Origin: Aphrophora alni
Taxonomy: Eukaryota > Arthropoda > Insecta > Hemiptera > Aphrophoridae
DNA length: 64,000 bases
NCBI GenBank assembly: GCA_963513935.1
Contig: OY740768.1
Coordinates: forward strand, 14,553,993 to 14,617,992
Reading direction: 5' to 3'
The notes below the pieces were generated by a model. It saw only the letters and a list, made by a program, of their open reading frames with translations. It was not told the DNA's origin and ran no database searches. The position numbers and the translations under genes are program-made. Numbering within the stretch: position 1 is the stretch's first letter; each line of letters begins with the position of its first letter. This document shows, in pieces, positions 40,298 to 51,081 of the stretch.

Positions 40298-40312
40298 ACT
40301 TCAGTAGCTCGT

Positions 40313-40357
40313 GTATCACTGAAGAGGACGACCTTGTCGTTGAAACGCGTCTGATAC
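40313..40357 (+). ncRNA. hammerhead ribozyme-like motif, right arm
   Basis: Stem I strands GTATCA (40313-40318) and TGATAC (40352-40357) pair perfectly. The core CTGAAGA is at 40319-40325, stem II ACGAC/GTCGT has a CTT loop, the second core GAAA is at 40342-40345, and the cleavage triplet GTC ends at 40351. Stem III is the self-complementary ACGCGT with no loop, so a dimeric form would be needed. Confidence 0.6.
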
Positions 40358-40789
40358 TTAGGCGTATTTTTTGTGAGAATTGTGTTCTGTGTGTTTGTTA
40401 TACTGTAAAAACACTAGATAAACTTTTATCATTATGTAATCATTATCAGGTGAAACTAGAAACTAGAAATTTAGTAACTGTCATTGACATTCTGTATCTT
40501 CTGAATGTCAATTATTGATCTTAAATTCTAAATAATTTAAATCGTTACAATTATTTTTTTTTAAAAGTGTTACTTTTTATTTTGAATACATCACTGTGGT
40601 ACAAATTAAAGACTACAAAAATATTGCACAAATAGTTTCACTCATCCATCCCCAAAGTTATTTATCACCAAAAATGTTCAGTAGTTGTCAGCAAAAAGTG
40701 AAAATGAACAATGTGCGTCATTTGAAATATATATTAAATAAGCTTTTGCTTCCCTTACGACATAAACACGTCTTAGAATATAAATAAGT

Positions 40790-40985
40790 ATTGAGCTTGA
40801 CTTGTGAGATAATATTAGATAGAATTAATCTCGAGCTGTAGAGATACATGAGCTACAATAACCCATAGCTCATAATAGTTATAGTTTAGTTATTACAGTT
40901 CATGTATCACTCTGGATGGCGATTTTGTCATTGAAACGCGTTTAATTAAGTAAACGTAATTTTTGTGAGATCTTGTGTTCGAATT
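40790..40985 (+). repeat. degenerate copy of the hammerhead-bearing repeat
   Basis: It starts TATTGAGCTTGACTTGTGAG, like the flank of the palindrome. It then contains CATGTATCACTCTGGATGGC, a TTGTCATTGAAACGCGTT block and TTTTTGTGAGATCTTGTGTT, in the same order as the right half of 40206-40405. The first ribozyme core is mutated, so no activity is expected. Confidence 0.5.
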
Positions 40986-42518
40986 TTATTCTACCCGTCC
41001 TCAGACAAACATTTTTGGTTAAAATCAAACTTTTAATTGCAATGGTCAAGGTTAATTTTTTTCGCCAATTATTCCTGACCCAAAATATGTTTATGTTTAT
41101 TATATTGCACACAGATTTTAGTTATTAATCTCGACATTTCATGAGAAGTGAACTTTATCGGTGAGGAATTCACAAATCATGTCACTTTAAAATTTTATAA
41201 TTCTTTTACTATCAGAAACTATTGTAGTTTCTTATAAATTTATGATTTTTAATTTTTAACCATTTATGTTACATTTAAGACGTAAGTAATAATAATAATG
41301 TTTATTATAAAGACTATACAATAATTTTACAAAATCTAGAACTCATGGTCCACGTGCCGTCTTTAAAGATAATTCTCCAATTTATATTAACTTAAATTTC
41401 AAACCCAAATATTTCATTGTAACATTTCGTACCACATTCTTTTTACTAAATAAAATATGCTGTGTAACTAAAGAAAGAAAACAATCACCACTTAATAATA
41501 CTTTTTTTTTTTAAATTAAGTAAGTTGTAGAGAAAAGCGATAGATATGTTAAACCATAGAAATATAATAAATAACACACTCAAACGTTTACGGTTTAAAA
41601 ATAATAATCTAGCAAATACAATTATATTACCTACCAATACCACAATATTTTAACTATTAATTCTCCAAATAATAAATAAATTTATTACAATAAAAATATA
41701 GCTATTAATAAATAAATAATTAAATAAATATATATATATATATATATATATATTTCTTTTCCCTTTATAAAAATTACATTTACATCCTATTACTATATTA
41801 TTATTATTATTATTATTATTATTACATTATTTAATACTATTTTATAACAATTTAAAACAATCCTATTTTAAAACAATTTTTAAATAGAATCACATAGTTT
41901 CTACGTTAACTAATTTTTATTAGTTAATTTAGAAACTATGTACTTTACAAATGCTGTCACTGAAACAAACAGGAAATACAAATTAACTAATATCGCATAA
42001 AATAAGGTCATAAAAAAGGCCTGTATGCCCTACCCTCCTTCTCTTAAAGCACCAATCACTCCCATTCAAATAATATAAAAAATTCTTATCCTGTAAACAC
42101 TGCTTACCAAAACCATGTACTTAGAATTTCACTGATAATTCATCTTCCTAAATAGAATCAGTAAAGCAAGAGGGAAATGGCTTTAAGGACTACGAAGAAA
42201 GGATCAGACCTTAGTGTTAGGTATAGAGCTTTGTGTGTGGAATGGGGAACGTAGGTTTGAGGAGAAAAGTGAGCATGTCGATGTGAGGTATAATGCGATA
42301 GCTCCCCTCAGGTGAAAAAGGTTTATAAAAGAACAGGTCGATTTAGTTTTTACCATAAATTGAGTCATATTAAAACTGTATTTATTAAATCAATTAGGTA
42401 TACTGTACATCTAAGTTGCAGTAAACGTACGGGTTGTCATAATGTAAATTAAATACAGATAATGGGTAGAAAAAGAAAAAAATGCGTAGTGCTGGAAATT
42501 CCAAAATTTACATTTTCA
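40986..42518. other. AT-rich intron sequence
   Basis: It lies in the intron between 43064 and 40060. It holds an (AT)n at about 41727-41752 and an (ATT)n at 41797-41824. No other exon was found. Confidence 0.45.
41891..41940. repeat. perfect-ended hairpin in intron
   Basis: CATAGTTTCTACGTTAACTAA and its near reverse complement are separated by six bases. The stem is about 21 bp with two mismatches. Confidence 0.7.
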
Positions 42519-42726
42519 TTTATTTAATATTTTCATCACAAATAAAAAAATATATAAAAGAAAATAAATAAACCTAAAACATTATTAAATTAAAATTATA
42601 CAAACCTAAAATGAAACTAAATATTTAACATAAAATCAAAATTAATTATGCTATCGAAACCCGAAATCCCCAAATGCGTGCTCACGAATCGTTACTACTA
42701 TTTTTTTTTTATTTCCTATGGACTTC

Positions 42727-42961
42727 CTAATGGTAACATAAAGAAAGTAAAATAAATAAATAAACACAACGGAAATAAAGACCCGACTCTGCCAAGAACG
42801 GTGAATAGTCATACAATAATTCCCTTGGCACCCTATATACATTTTCGACACCCATTTTAATGTGATTTTTAATATTTTGAAATAGAACAAGAATCGAAAT
42901 TACCCAGATAGTCAGGTATGTCTTTAAAGAAAATTTGAATGTTTTTGAAACTTGTGATTTC
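42727..42961 (-). CDS. candidate alternative 3' exon with transmembrane segment
   Basis: The acceptor TTTAGTTGCTCAG precedes base 42961. Its first G also completes the AG|G codon of exon 43064-43256, and 77 sense codons follow to TAG. The peptide begins KSQVSKTFKFSLK, has a hydrophobic segment YLTIWVISILVLF (about residues 15-27) and ends in a second hydrophobic stretch, VYLFILLSLCYH. Use of this exon would swap the soluble C-terminus for a membrane-associated one. The intron would be only 102 bp. Support is splice phase and an unbroken frame. Composition is AT-rich and there is no recognised domain, so it may be fortuitous. AATAAA on the minus strand lies at 42713-42708 and 42524-42519. Confidence 0.3.
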
Positions 42962-43063
42962 CTGAGCAACTAAACTACGAGTACAGTAAGTTATTCCATT
43001 ACAACATAATATAACAAATACTATGAAGTTTTTGAACAATAAATCTCCGTTTATATTACTTAC

Positions 43064-43256
43064 CTTTTCTGGCATCGCGTCCCCGCCGTGTGTTGATTGC
43101 ATATACATATATTTCCATGAGCGCACGTTGCTCCGTTCTCACACGGTGGCTCACATAATGGCTCAGCACACGTGGGTCCAGTAGCATTGTTAGGACACTC
43201 ACAAAGATCCGGACCCACACAGACTCCTCCGTTTACACATTTTGCTGAACAAGTAA
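43064..43256 (-). CDS. EGF-like domains 6 and 7 exon
   Basis: Acceptor TTTTTTCTTTAG, donor AG|GTAAGT from 43063. The exon enters in phase 1 and leaves in phase 2. It encodes two EGF-like modules, CVNGGVCVGPDLCECP and CENGATCAHGNICICN, each with six cysteines in the spacing C-x3-C-x4-6-C-x5-C-x-C-x7-8-C, then QKR. The switch to phase 2 marks the end of the symmetric EGF run and limits what can be spliced next. Confidence 0.8.
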
Positions 43257-45291
43257 CTAAAGAAAAAATTAATATTTATGACGTGACATTTGATAGAATC
43301 AGATACGTTATATTTCTAAAGTTCAATTTAAACATTTGTTTTATTTAAAAGTAATTAATCTAAAATAAGATGAAGATTATAACGTGTATTATTAAGAAGT
43401 AGGTACCGGTATCTTATTTATCAATTGGTTGTTAAGTCGGTAGTTCATTTTTAATAATAATGTATATCAGGGACACTCCAAATATCAAATTAACTTAAAT
43501 TAACTTATACAATCCATAAAATAAATAATACTCTCAAAATTAAACAAAACGAAATAAATTAATAAATTTCAGTTACTATTAAAAATCAGAGGCAGATAAT
43601 ATTTCAACAGGATGTTCGGAGCGTATGTAAAACTAAAAGCCCAGCGATATTGAGTTTCATCAAAGCATGATTTTGCACTGCCAGAATATTTCGCCGTGAG
43701 AATGAAAAATACGTATATTCATACAAAATTAATACATAAAAAGAGAAATTTGAATAAGACACGAGCCAATCAGAACAAATCAAGCCAAATAATGTCCAAT
43801 CAAAAGTAACTATTTAAAACACGTAGGAAAAGGAGAAGGGAACATGCCCGGGAAAATGAGAAGTCAGTTTTGGAAGGAACGCGCTAAAAGGAAGTTCAAC
43901 TTATAATATGTGCTTGCAGATTGATGTCAAATAAAATGTAAAATGAATAAATAAATCTAATTAAAAATTCTATGGTGGTGCAATAAATAGGAGTTCTATC
44001 AAATGTGAACGAGTGAGCAATCTAAATAAGTGAAGTGTTTAGTGCGATTTGTTAAGTAAAGAAAATCTAAGTATCTAAGGATTGTCAGAAAATGTAAGTA
44101 GTTTCTAATGTAAGACACTTGTAAGACAGATTTCGAGGGTTACAGAACATATATAGCAGATATACTATATAGATTCAATTTCATTATTTTTTTAAATTGA
44201 ACTAAGATTGAATGTTAGCATAAGTGATTTTGTTTAAGTTAAGTAGAAGGTATTATGAATGAATGATTTTACTTTATTATATTGTAATATGGAATAACAT
44301 GAAAACATGGAATAGTTTATCGAGAAGTTGTAAGTGAGATAATTTCTCTTAAATTCTTAAATATATGATTAGTAGATTGTTCTACTAACCTGGTGTATTA
44401 TTTCTAACCTAGTCTCTTTCAGAGTCATCCCTCATGTCAAGCAAAGATTGACCCGAAAGGGTCTGGTGGAGCCCCCAAATTAAGAGCAGTAAATTCATTT
44501 CAAGGGTATAAATCCAGTAAAATTAAAAAAAAATTATCTAACGAGTTCTTATGATTGAACTAGACTGAGCAAAGACTCGTTGACTTAAAAGAAACCCTTA
44601 CATGTATTTTTATAATAATGTATTATGAGCACTGGTTAAAAAGAACCCATTAAGAATTATTTGAATCGAAAAATTGTATTCTTCAGCTCATGGTAAAATC
44701 TCTTGTTACTAATGTAACATTATAAAAATATAACGTATAGTTATGTTCTTATCAGTTATGAAAGGACCGAGCTTAACTCTAATAAAGTCTCTAAACAGGC
44801 CTAAATATGAATACCTTAAACAGGTACTGGCTTCGGGACAATAAGTGCATTTAAATTTGATTAAAGATGGAGATTCTATGAAATGATTTATTTTTAACAA
44901 ATCGCTCAAACAATGTTGATCAACATTATAGTAAACGATTAGATAAGCTAAGTTCAATTTTGTTGGTAAATTGGGGGTGGGAGGGAATTTGTGATATGCA
45001 CGCATTTAATAACCGAAAGGAGTATTTTTTAAAAATTTCTCTCCACAAACTGAACATTTAGCCGCCATATTCAGAACGACAAAGCGAATTTCACTTTTAA
45101 TGGTAGGCTAGTATTCGGAGAGTCAAACGATAAATACAAAAACAAGACGACATGAGCTCCTTAGTTAATATAAAAAGTATTGTTTCTTATTAGATTTATA
45201 AATTAATGTTCACTACAGAATTTGTAATGTGTTTTATCCATTTAAATTAAATAAAATCTAAATGAATTGTCTATTAATGTTTATAACTTAC
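43257..45291. other. intron of TSP1/EGF gene
   Basis: The intron has no recognised exon. Around 43760-43900 there are CCAAT-type boxes (GAGCCAATCAG, GTCCAATCA), then TATTTAAAAC and a CCCGGG-containing stretch. This looks promoter-like on the plus strand and could be part of an old LTR. Confidence 0.4.
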
Positions 45292-45387
45292 AGTTTTGGC
45301 AGTATAACCCAGTAGTTGAAGGCGGACATAAACATTGTGAAGGCCCAATACACCTGCCTCCACTTTCACAAGCAGGGTTACAAGTAG
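45292..45387 (-). CDS. EGF-like domain 5 exon
   Basis: Acceptor TTAATTTTCAG, donor T|GTAAGT from 45291, symmetric phase 1-1, 96 nt. It encodes one EGF-like module: CNPACESGGRC, then CLCPPSTTG and YCQN. At 32 codons this is the only single-EGF exon in the gene. Six cysteines are present. Confidence 0.8.
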
Positions 45388-46336
<949 letters not shown>

Positions 46337-46531
46337 GTTTTGAGCAGTCGCTTCCTTCCCATCCTGCCATGCATGAACATTTCTCCTTTGCCACACAGCG
46401 TCCACCATTCTTGCAACTCTTAGAACATAATATGCTCTCTTCACACTGTTCACCCTTATAACCTTCAAGGCAAAGACATTCTCCAGTTTGGGAACACGTT
46501 CCTCCATTTTTACATCCTTCACTACAAATAC
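46337..46531 (-). CDS. EGF-like domains 3 and 4 exon
   Basis: Acceptor TTTTTGTCAACAG, donor C|GTAAGT from 46336, symmetric phase 1-1, 195 nt. Two EGF-like modules: CKNGGTCSQTGECLCLEGYKG and CKNGGRCVAKEKCSCMAGWEG, each followed by its last cysteine. The GYxG and GWxG turns before the sixth cysteine are typical of the family. Confidence 0.85.
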
Positions 46532-47297
46532 CTGTTGACAAAAATAATACAGAACGGTATATGAAATTATAATAATTGTACAATGTTGGCGGTGGTTGTA
46601 AAAAGTCTGTTAATGTTATTTTGTGATATCTCCCAGGGGGTTAGTTGTGCTAACTGATTTGTTAGTTATGATTGTCGGACATATCAAAGCTAGGGAAATA
46701 AAATGTTGTACACTAAACTGGACGGTTTAACTACGTTTTTTTAGGTCTCTACAGATATAGGGAATATTTCTTTCAGACCAGAGGTTATCTCTGATGTTGG
46801 TTTATGGGACATATCCGTAGAGGGTCCTTTGAAGGCCATTCTATGCGGTTATGAGACGAATTACAATGATGACCAGTATTTCAAGTTAACCGAACAAAAA
46901 AAATGTATATCCTACTGTTCTGATCTGCTTTCAGATAGCATCCATCTTTCCTAGTTTTATATTTCTATTCTTTCGTCTCGTCTGTTCTGGAAGATTGATT
47001 ACAAAACTTCCATTGTGGTGGAGATACAACCAGGTAACTTAACCTCAAATCATTTTTTAAAAAAATAAATAAACAAACATTCTGAATTTATAGCCTAATT
47101 TTCCCCGATACGATTGTTCCTCTCGGCACAGACATCTTTAAAAAATTAGATTGATCGGGAGAAAGATTATTGCCAATATATTTGGTCAGCTCTGTTCAAA
47201 AGAAATGAATGGAGTATTTATTCACATTTCAAAACTTAAATAAAATCACCATGTACATTAAAAGTTGTATTACTAAAGTTAGCATAGTTTGCCTTAC
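46532..47297. other. intron of TSP1/EGF gene
   Basis: No coding, RNA or repeat feature was recognised. Confidence 0.5.
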
Positions 47298-47495
47298 GTT
47301 TCTGACAGGTGTCACCAGTATATTGTGGTGGACAGATACACACGTTCGGCCTGTGGCATGTCCCACCATGTAGACAACCCGATGAGCAGAGTGGTGTTTC
47401 ACACAACTTCCCTTCATAACCAGCAGGACAATGACAAGTACGCCGTTTAATGTGACAGATACCCCCGTTCTGACATCCACATTGTTTGCTCACAT
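47298..47495 (-). CDS. EGF-like domains 1 and 2 exon
   Basis: Acceptor TTTTTATTTTCAG, donor C|GTAAGG from 47297, symmetric phase 1-1, 198 nt. It encodes CGCQNGGICHIKRRTCHCP with AGYEGKLC, then CSSGCLHGGTCHRPNVCICP with QYTGDTC. The start of the first module (QCGCQ) has a tighter C-x-C spacing than the others. An NVS sequon at the exon start could be glycosylated. Confidence 0.85.
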
Positions 47496-49098
47496 CTGAA
47501 AATAAAAATTGACATTGATGTTTGTCATGTCAAATTGAAGAATTTATGTTACACATTTTCATTTGTTTATTTATCTCTGTTGACAAAATGGATTATTATG
47601 GCAAAGGTCAAATTGTAATATAGGCCTACCTTTAATCATTTATTGATCGCCGAAATACGTTACGATTCGTTATAAATCTAAATTTAAAAAATATATTAGT
47701 TAACAAAACAGGTTTTATATTTTCGTGTAAATATTGAAGCAAGATTTGATCGTTAAGCTGTACTATAACAAATTTTCACTTGGACACATTTATATAAATT
47801 TCTTTAATTATTTATAACATTCAGTTTTAAAATCTTTTACAATATAAAATCAATCATTGTCACAAATCTGATGCACGTTATACTTATACACTAACGTCTA
47901 AACCTACTACTTATTCTAAGTACATAGTTAAAATAAAATTCTAATTCTACCATGTCTTAACCTAAATAAAGAAATAAGAGTGCATCATATTTTTACTTTT
48001 AAATTTTTTACTTTTAATTTATTATTATAAAATGCTCCGGCTAACTGAATGTATTATTTATTAATCTTTATTTATTTTCTCTTTACGGGTTCGTGAGGTT
48101 CTTTGGTGACTATAATTTACATATAAAATAGAATTTGGTGGTAGTTTATTTAATTGAGATTATCCATTAATTTTTTTACTTATCGTTTGGAAGTTTTATC
48201 ACTGCTCCGATGTTCGTGGTTCCTTGCACGTGGTTCCCGTGTAGACTGCCAGTAGATGGATCGATTTGCCTTGATCTTTTCGACGAATCTTCTTTTCTTC
48301 TTACACTTATTTCTCACTCACTATTTCTCACGTCACTTTCGTGACGACGATTACTTTTAAACTTATAACGACGATTATCTTTTAAACTATTCTTCGGAGA
48401 TTATTATTAATACTTATACAAAAAAAATGACGCAGATACTATTTTATTTTGACGTTTGATCTCGGCTAAATCTTTCACAACGATCTTCTTTTCTACTAAA
48501 GAAACACTTGCTCCGGAACTCCCTCCTTCAATCAGTAACAACCAAAAAGAATGATCCTCGTGCGCCTCGCTTCCTCCCCTATTTATAAGTTCTAATTTCA
48601 AATGCTTTCTTCCGATCCTCTTCCTTCATTGGCTTATTTTAAATCTTGTACGTTATTTCGAGACTGACGCAATTTCTTTCGTTGGTCCATTTCAAACATT
48701 TTCGATTGAAGGCATTGACTTTTGGAATGGTTTATTTGACTTCTTGAGATCCGTGACTGATGTTAGAATAGTTTTACTAGCTGTCAACCCTTTCAACTCT
48801 TTACAATTTATGGCCTGCCGAGCACTGACCTTTTGGGAGCCCTCTATTTAGTTATAGAACATTAATTAACGTATTCAGTGGTCTTTATTGTTGATTTCTG
48901 GAGAAGTAGGATAAAATAAATCGTCGGCAATTAAGTTACAAAAAACTATGCAGATTATAACAGAAATATCCAATTTCAATGTAAAAATCGAATTTGCCCC
49001 TTAAGAATTGTGAGAAATTAAAGTTAGTAATGGACTACAACTTCTTAATTTACTTTTTAAATTTTTTATTATATCGTGGAGATCCACTTAATACTTAC
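47496..49098. other. intron of TSP1/EGF gene with LTR-like promoter
   Basis: No exon was recognised. See the separate entry for 48050-48860. Confidence 0.45.
48050..48860 (-). mobile_element. possible solo LTR or promoter-like segment
   Basis: On the minus strand a CCAAT motif (about 48637) is followed by TTATAAATAGGGGAGG (about 48590), a good TATA box. After this come a leader of several hundred bases richer in GC and CpG, and an AATAAA-rich end near 48070. The order promoter, leader, polyadenylation signal fits an LTR, or the 5' end of another transcript. I could not fix TG/CA ends or a target duplication. Confidence 0.25.
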
Positions 49099-49260
49099 TT
49101 GTACATGGAGGACCCGCGCATGCGCGAGTTTCTACCTGCTCTGAACCTGACTCTAAGCACAGTTCTAACCACGCTCCAGTGTCTATACATCGAGAAGATC
49201 TGATTTGAGTACCTGTGCCACAGGATACACTGCATCTAGACCACGATGTCCATTCAACTT
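49099..49260 (-). CDS. thrombospondin type-1 domain exon
   Basis: Acceptor TAATTATTCGCAG, donor A|GTAAGT from 49098, symmetric phase 1-1, 162 nt. The peptide has EWTSWSRCSVSCGTG (W-x2-W-x2-C-x3-C-G), then SSRC, ELC, TRAC and PPC, giving the six cysteines of a TSP1 repeat. The WSxC motif is a usual site for C-mannosylation and CSVSC for O-fucose (CSxS/TCG). TSP1 modules bind matrix, glycosaminoglycans or receptors. Confidence 0.85.
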
Positions 49261-49620
49261 CTGCGAATAATTACAATAATTAATTCAGTAGGAAATAGTA
49301 CATAATAAATACAAGACTACTACAAATACTTGTTAGTTGGTTAATCAAGTAAATTGTCGAAAAACTAGTTTTGTAAGGTTAAAAACTGATTATTTTTATT
49401 GAGCTTGATGTCTTTAATTTATGGGTGTTGGACTAATACAGACGGGGCAGTGTCTTGACGCAAGGAAACACACAACGCTTGCAAGAGCAGTAGAACCTAT
49501 GTACCCAGTGTTACACGAACTACACGTTCCTATGCTAATTACGCTGTAACTCTCCCTTTCTATTTTATGGACAACGTATAAACGGTTTTACTGAATTGGA
49601 AAATGTGTTGGTACCCTAAA
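49261..49620. other. intron sequence
   Basis: Nothing was recognised. It is less AT-rich at 49440-49560. Confidence 0.45.
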
Positions 49621-50383
49621 ATGTTTCGGGGTTTCCAGTGTTTAGTTAGGCCGGTCCTAAATAATATTTCATAATTCCATAAAATATTTTGCTACATTGT
49701 AAATATAATATGTTTCGGGGTTTCCTGTGTTTAGTTAGGCCGGTCCTAAATAATACTTCATAATTCCATAAAATATTTTGCTACATTGTAAATATAATAT
49801 GTTTCGGGGTTTCCTGTGTTTAGTTAGGCCGGTCCTAAATAATACTTCATAATTCCATAAAATATTTTGCTACATTGTAAATATAATATGTTTCGGGGTT
49901 TCCTGTGTTTAGTTTGGCCAGTCTTAAATAATACATCATAATTCCATAAAATATTTTGCTACATTGTAAATATAATATGTTTCGGGGTTTCCTGTGTTTA
50001 GTTTGGCCATTCTTAAATAATACTTCATAATTCCATAAAATATTTTGCTACATTGTAAATATAATATGTTTCGGGGTTTCCAGTGATTAGTTTGGCCGGT
50101 CCTAAAAATACTTCATAACTCCATAAAATATTTTGCTACATTGTAAATATAATATGTTTCGGGGTTTGCAATGTTTAGTTAGGCCAGTCCTAAATAATAC
50201 TTCATAATTCCATAAAATATTTTGCTACATTGTAAATATAATATGTTTCGGGGTTTCCAGTGATTAGTTTGGCCGGTCCTAAAAATACTTCATAATTCCA
50301 TAAAATATTTTGCTACATTGTAAATATAATATGTTTCGGGGTTTGCAGTGTTTAGTTTGGCCAGTCCTAATATTTCGCTTCAT
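49621..50383 (+). repeat. 89-bp tandem repeat, nine copies
   Basis: Units start GTTTCGGGGTTTCC at 49623, 49712, 49801, 49890, 49979, 50068, 50156, 50245 and 50333, so the period is 88-89 bp. Each has GGCC(G/A)GTCCTAAA and ATAATTCCATAAAATATTTT. Copies 2 and 3 are nearly identical and later ones share linked variants, which points to local duplication. The last copy is partial. The array lies in the intron between the TSP1 exon and the acidic exon. Confidence 0.95.
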
Positions 50384-50846
50384 TGTAATTAGGATTACTT
50401 TATTGTAATATTGAAATAACGAAATTATAATAGTTATAGAAACGGCCGCCAGATCTCTTATTGTATATAAACTGTTATTGTATGATCTTACTAATAATGT
50501 TATTACAATTGGTGTTATTGTTCCAATTCAATAAAATGAGGTTTTATAATTGATATTTGTATCTCAATCAGTAATTCACAGATTTCATTAATATCAAATT
50601 GAAACAAAACAACAATTTTAAATAGTACAATTAATTAATTTCCTAAATATGATACTAATGTACATCTACATATAAAAACCTGTCCTTGAAGACTTTCGTG
50701 AAACAATGCAAGAGTTAATATCAATATTAAAGAGTTGTGTAAATTTAGTTGTAAATGATACTAAATAAGTTTGTGTTTTTTTAATATATTCAATATGTAG
50801 TCAATAGGCTACACGTCTAAATTACAATATTTCTTTACAGACTTAC
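50384..50846. other. intron sequence
   Basis: AT-rich; no feature was recognised. Confidence 0.5.
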
Positions 50847-50953
50847 CAAATTCGTCATGGAATTGATTCGCTCCGCTACCATCATACTCGTCCTCGTCAT
50901 CTTCAAATTCCCCTTTGGTTTTATCGATATCAGGTAATTCTGTCCATGTTATC
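50847..50953 (-). CDS. acidic linker exon with Ser-Gly site
   Basis: Acceptor ATATGTTATAG, donor G|GTAAGT from 50846. It enters in phase 2 and leaves in phase 1, 107 nt. The peptide ITWTELPDIDKTKGEF is followed by EDDEDEYDGSGANQFHDEF. An acidic cluster right before Ser-Gly is the usual context for glycosaminoglycan attachment, and the tyrosine among acidic residues could be sulphated. The acceptor is weak in pyrimidines, but both phases join cleanly to the neighbours. Confidence 0.7.
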
Positions 50954-51077
50954 CTATAACATATATTTAGGAACTATATTTATTTTTAACAAAAGTTTTA
51001 AATAGTACATACTAGGAGTGTGCAATACCAGCTAGAATCCGTGCAGCCATGTTAAATTTTGCCGCTTTATTGTCGAA

Positions 51078-51081
51078 ATAT
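51078..51081. other. target site duplication ATAT (left)
   Basis: ATAT directly before the element's left TG, repeated at 61275-61278 after the right CA. Confidence 0.8.

Larger units (their letters stand above)
40206..40405. mobile_element. 200-bp palindromic repeat carrying hammerhead motifs on both strands
   Basis: The left half (from CAGTATAACAAACACACAG) is almost the exact reverse complement of the right half (ending GTTTGTTATACTG), around an 11-bp centre (TTCAGTAGCTC). The arms are about 95 bp with a few mismatches, so a transcript would fold into one long hairpin. It is related to the copy at 5958-6171 and shares its flanking GAGCTTGACTTATGAGAAAA in the opposite orientation. TA at 40204-40205 and 40406-40407 could suggest a Tc1-like insertion, but the shared flank means the repeat unit extends beyond the TA. 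Penelope-like terminal repeats can lie inverted to each other and contain hammerheads, the best match I know. Confidence 0.6.

Noticed and set aside
40206..40405. Simple Tc1/mariner MITE with TA target duplication
   Set aside because: TA flanks are present, but the related copy at 5958-6171 has a 13-bp duplication and both copies share sequence beyond the supposed ends.
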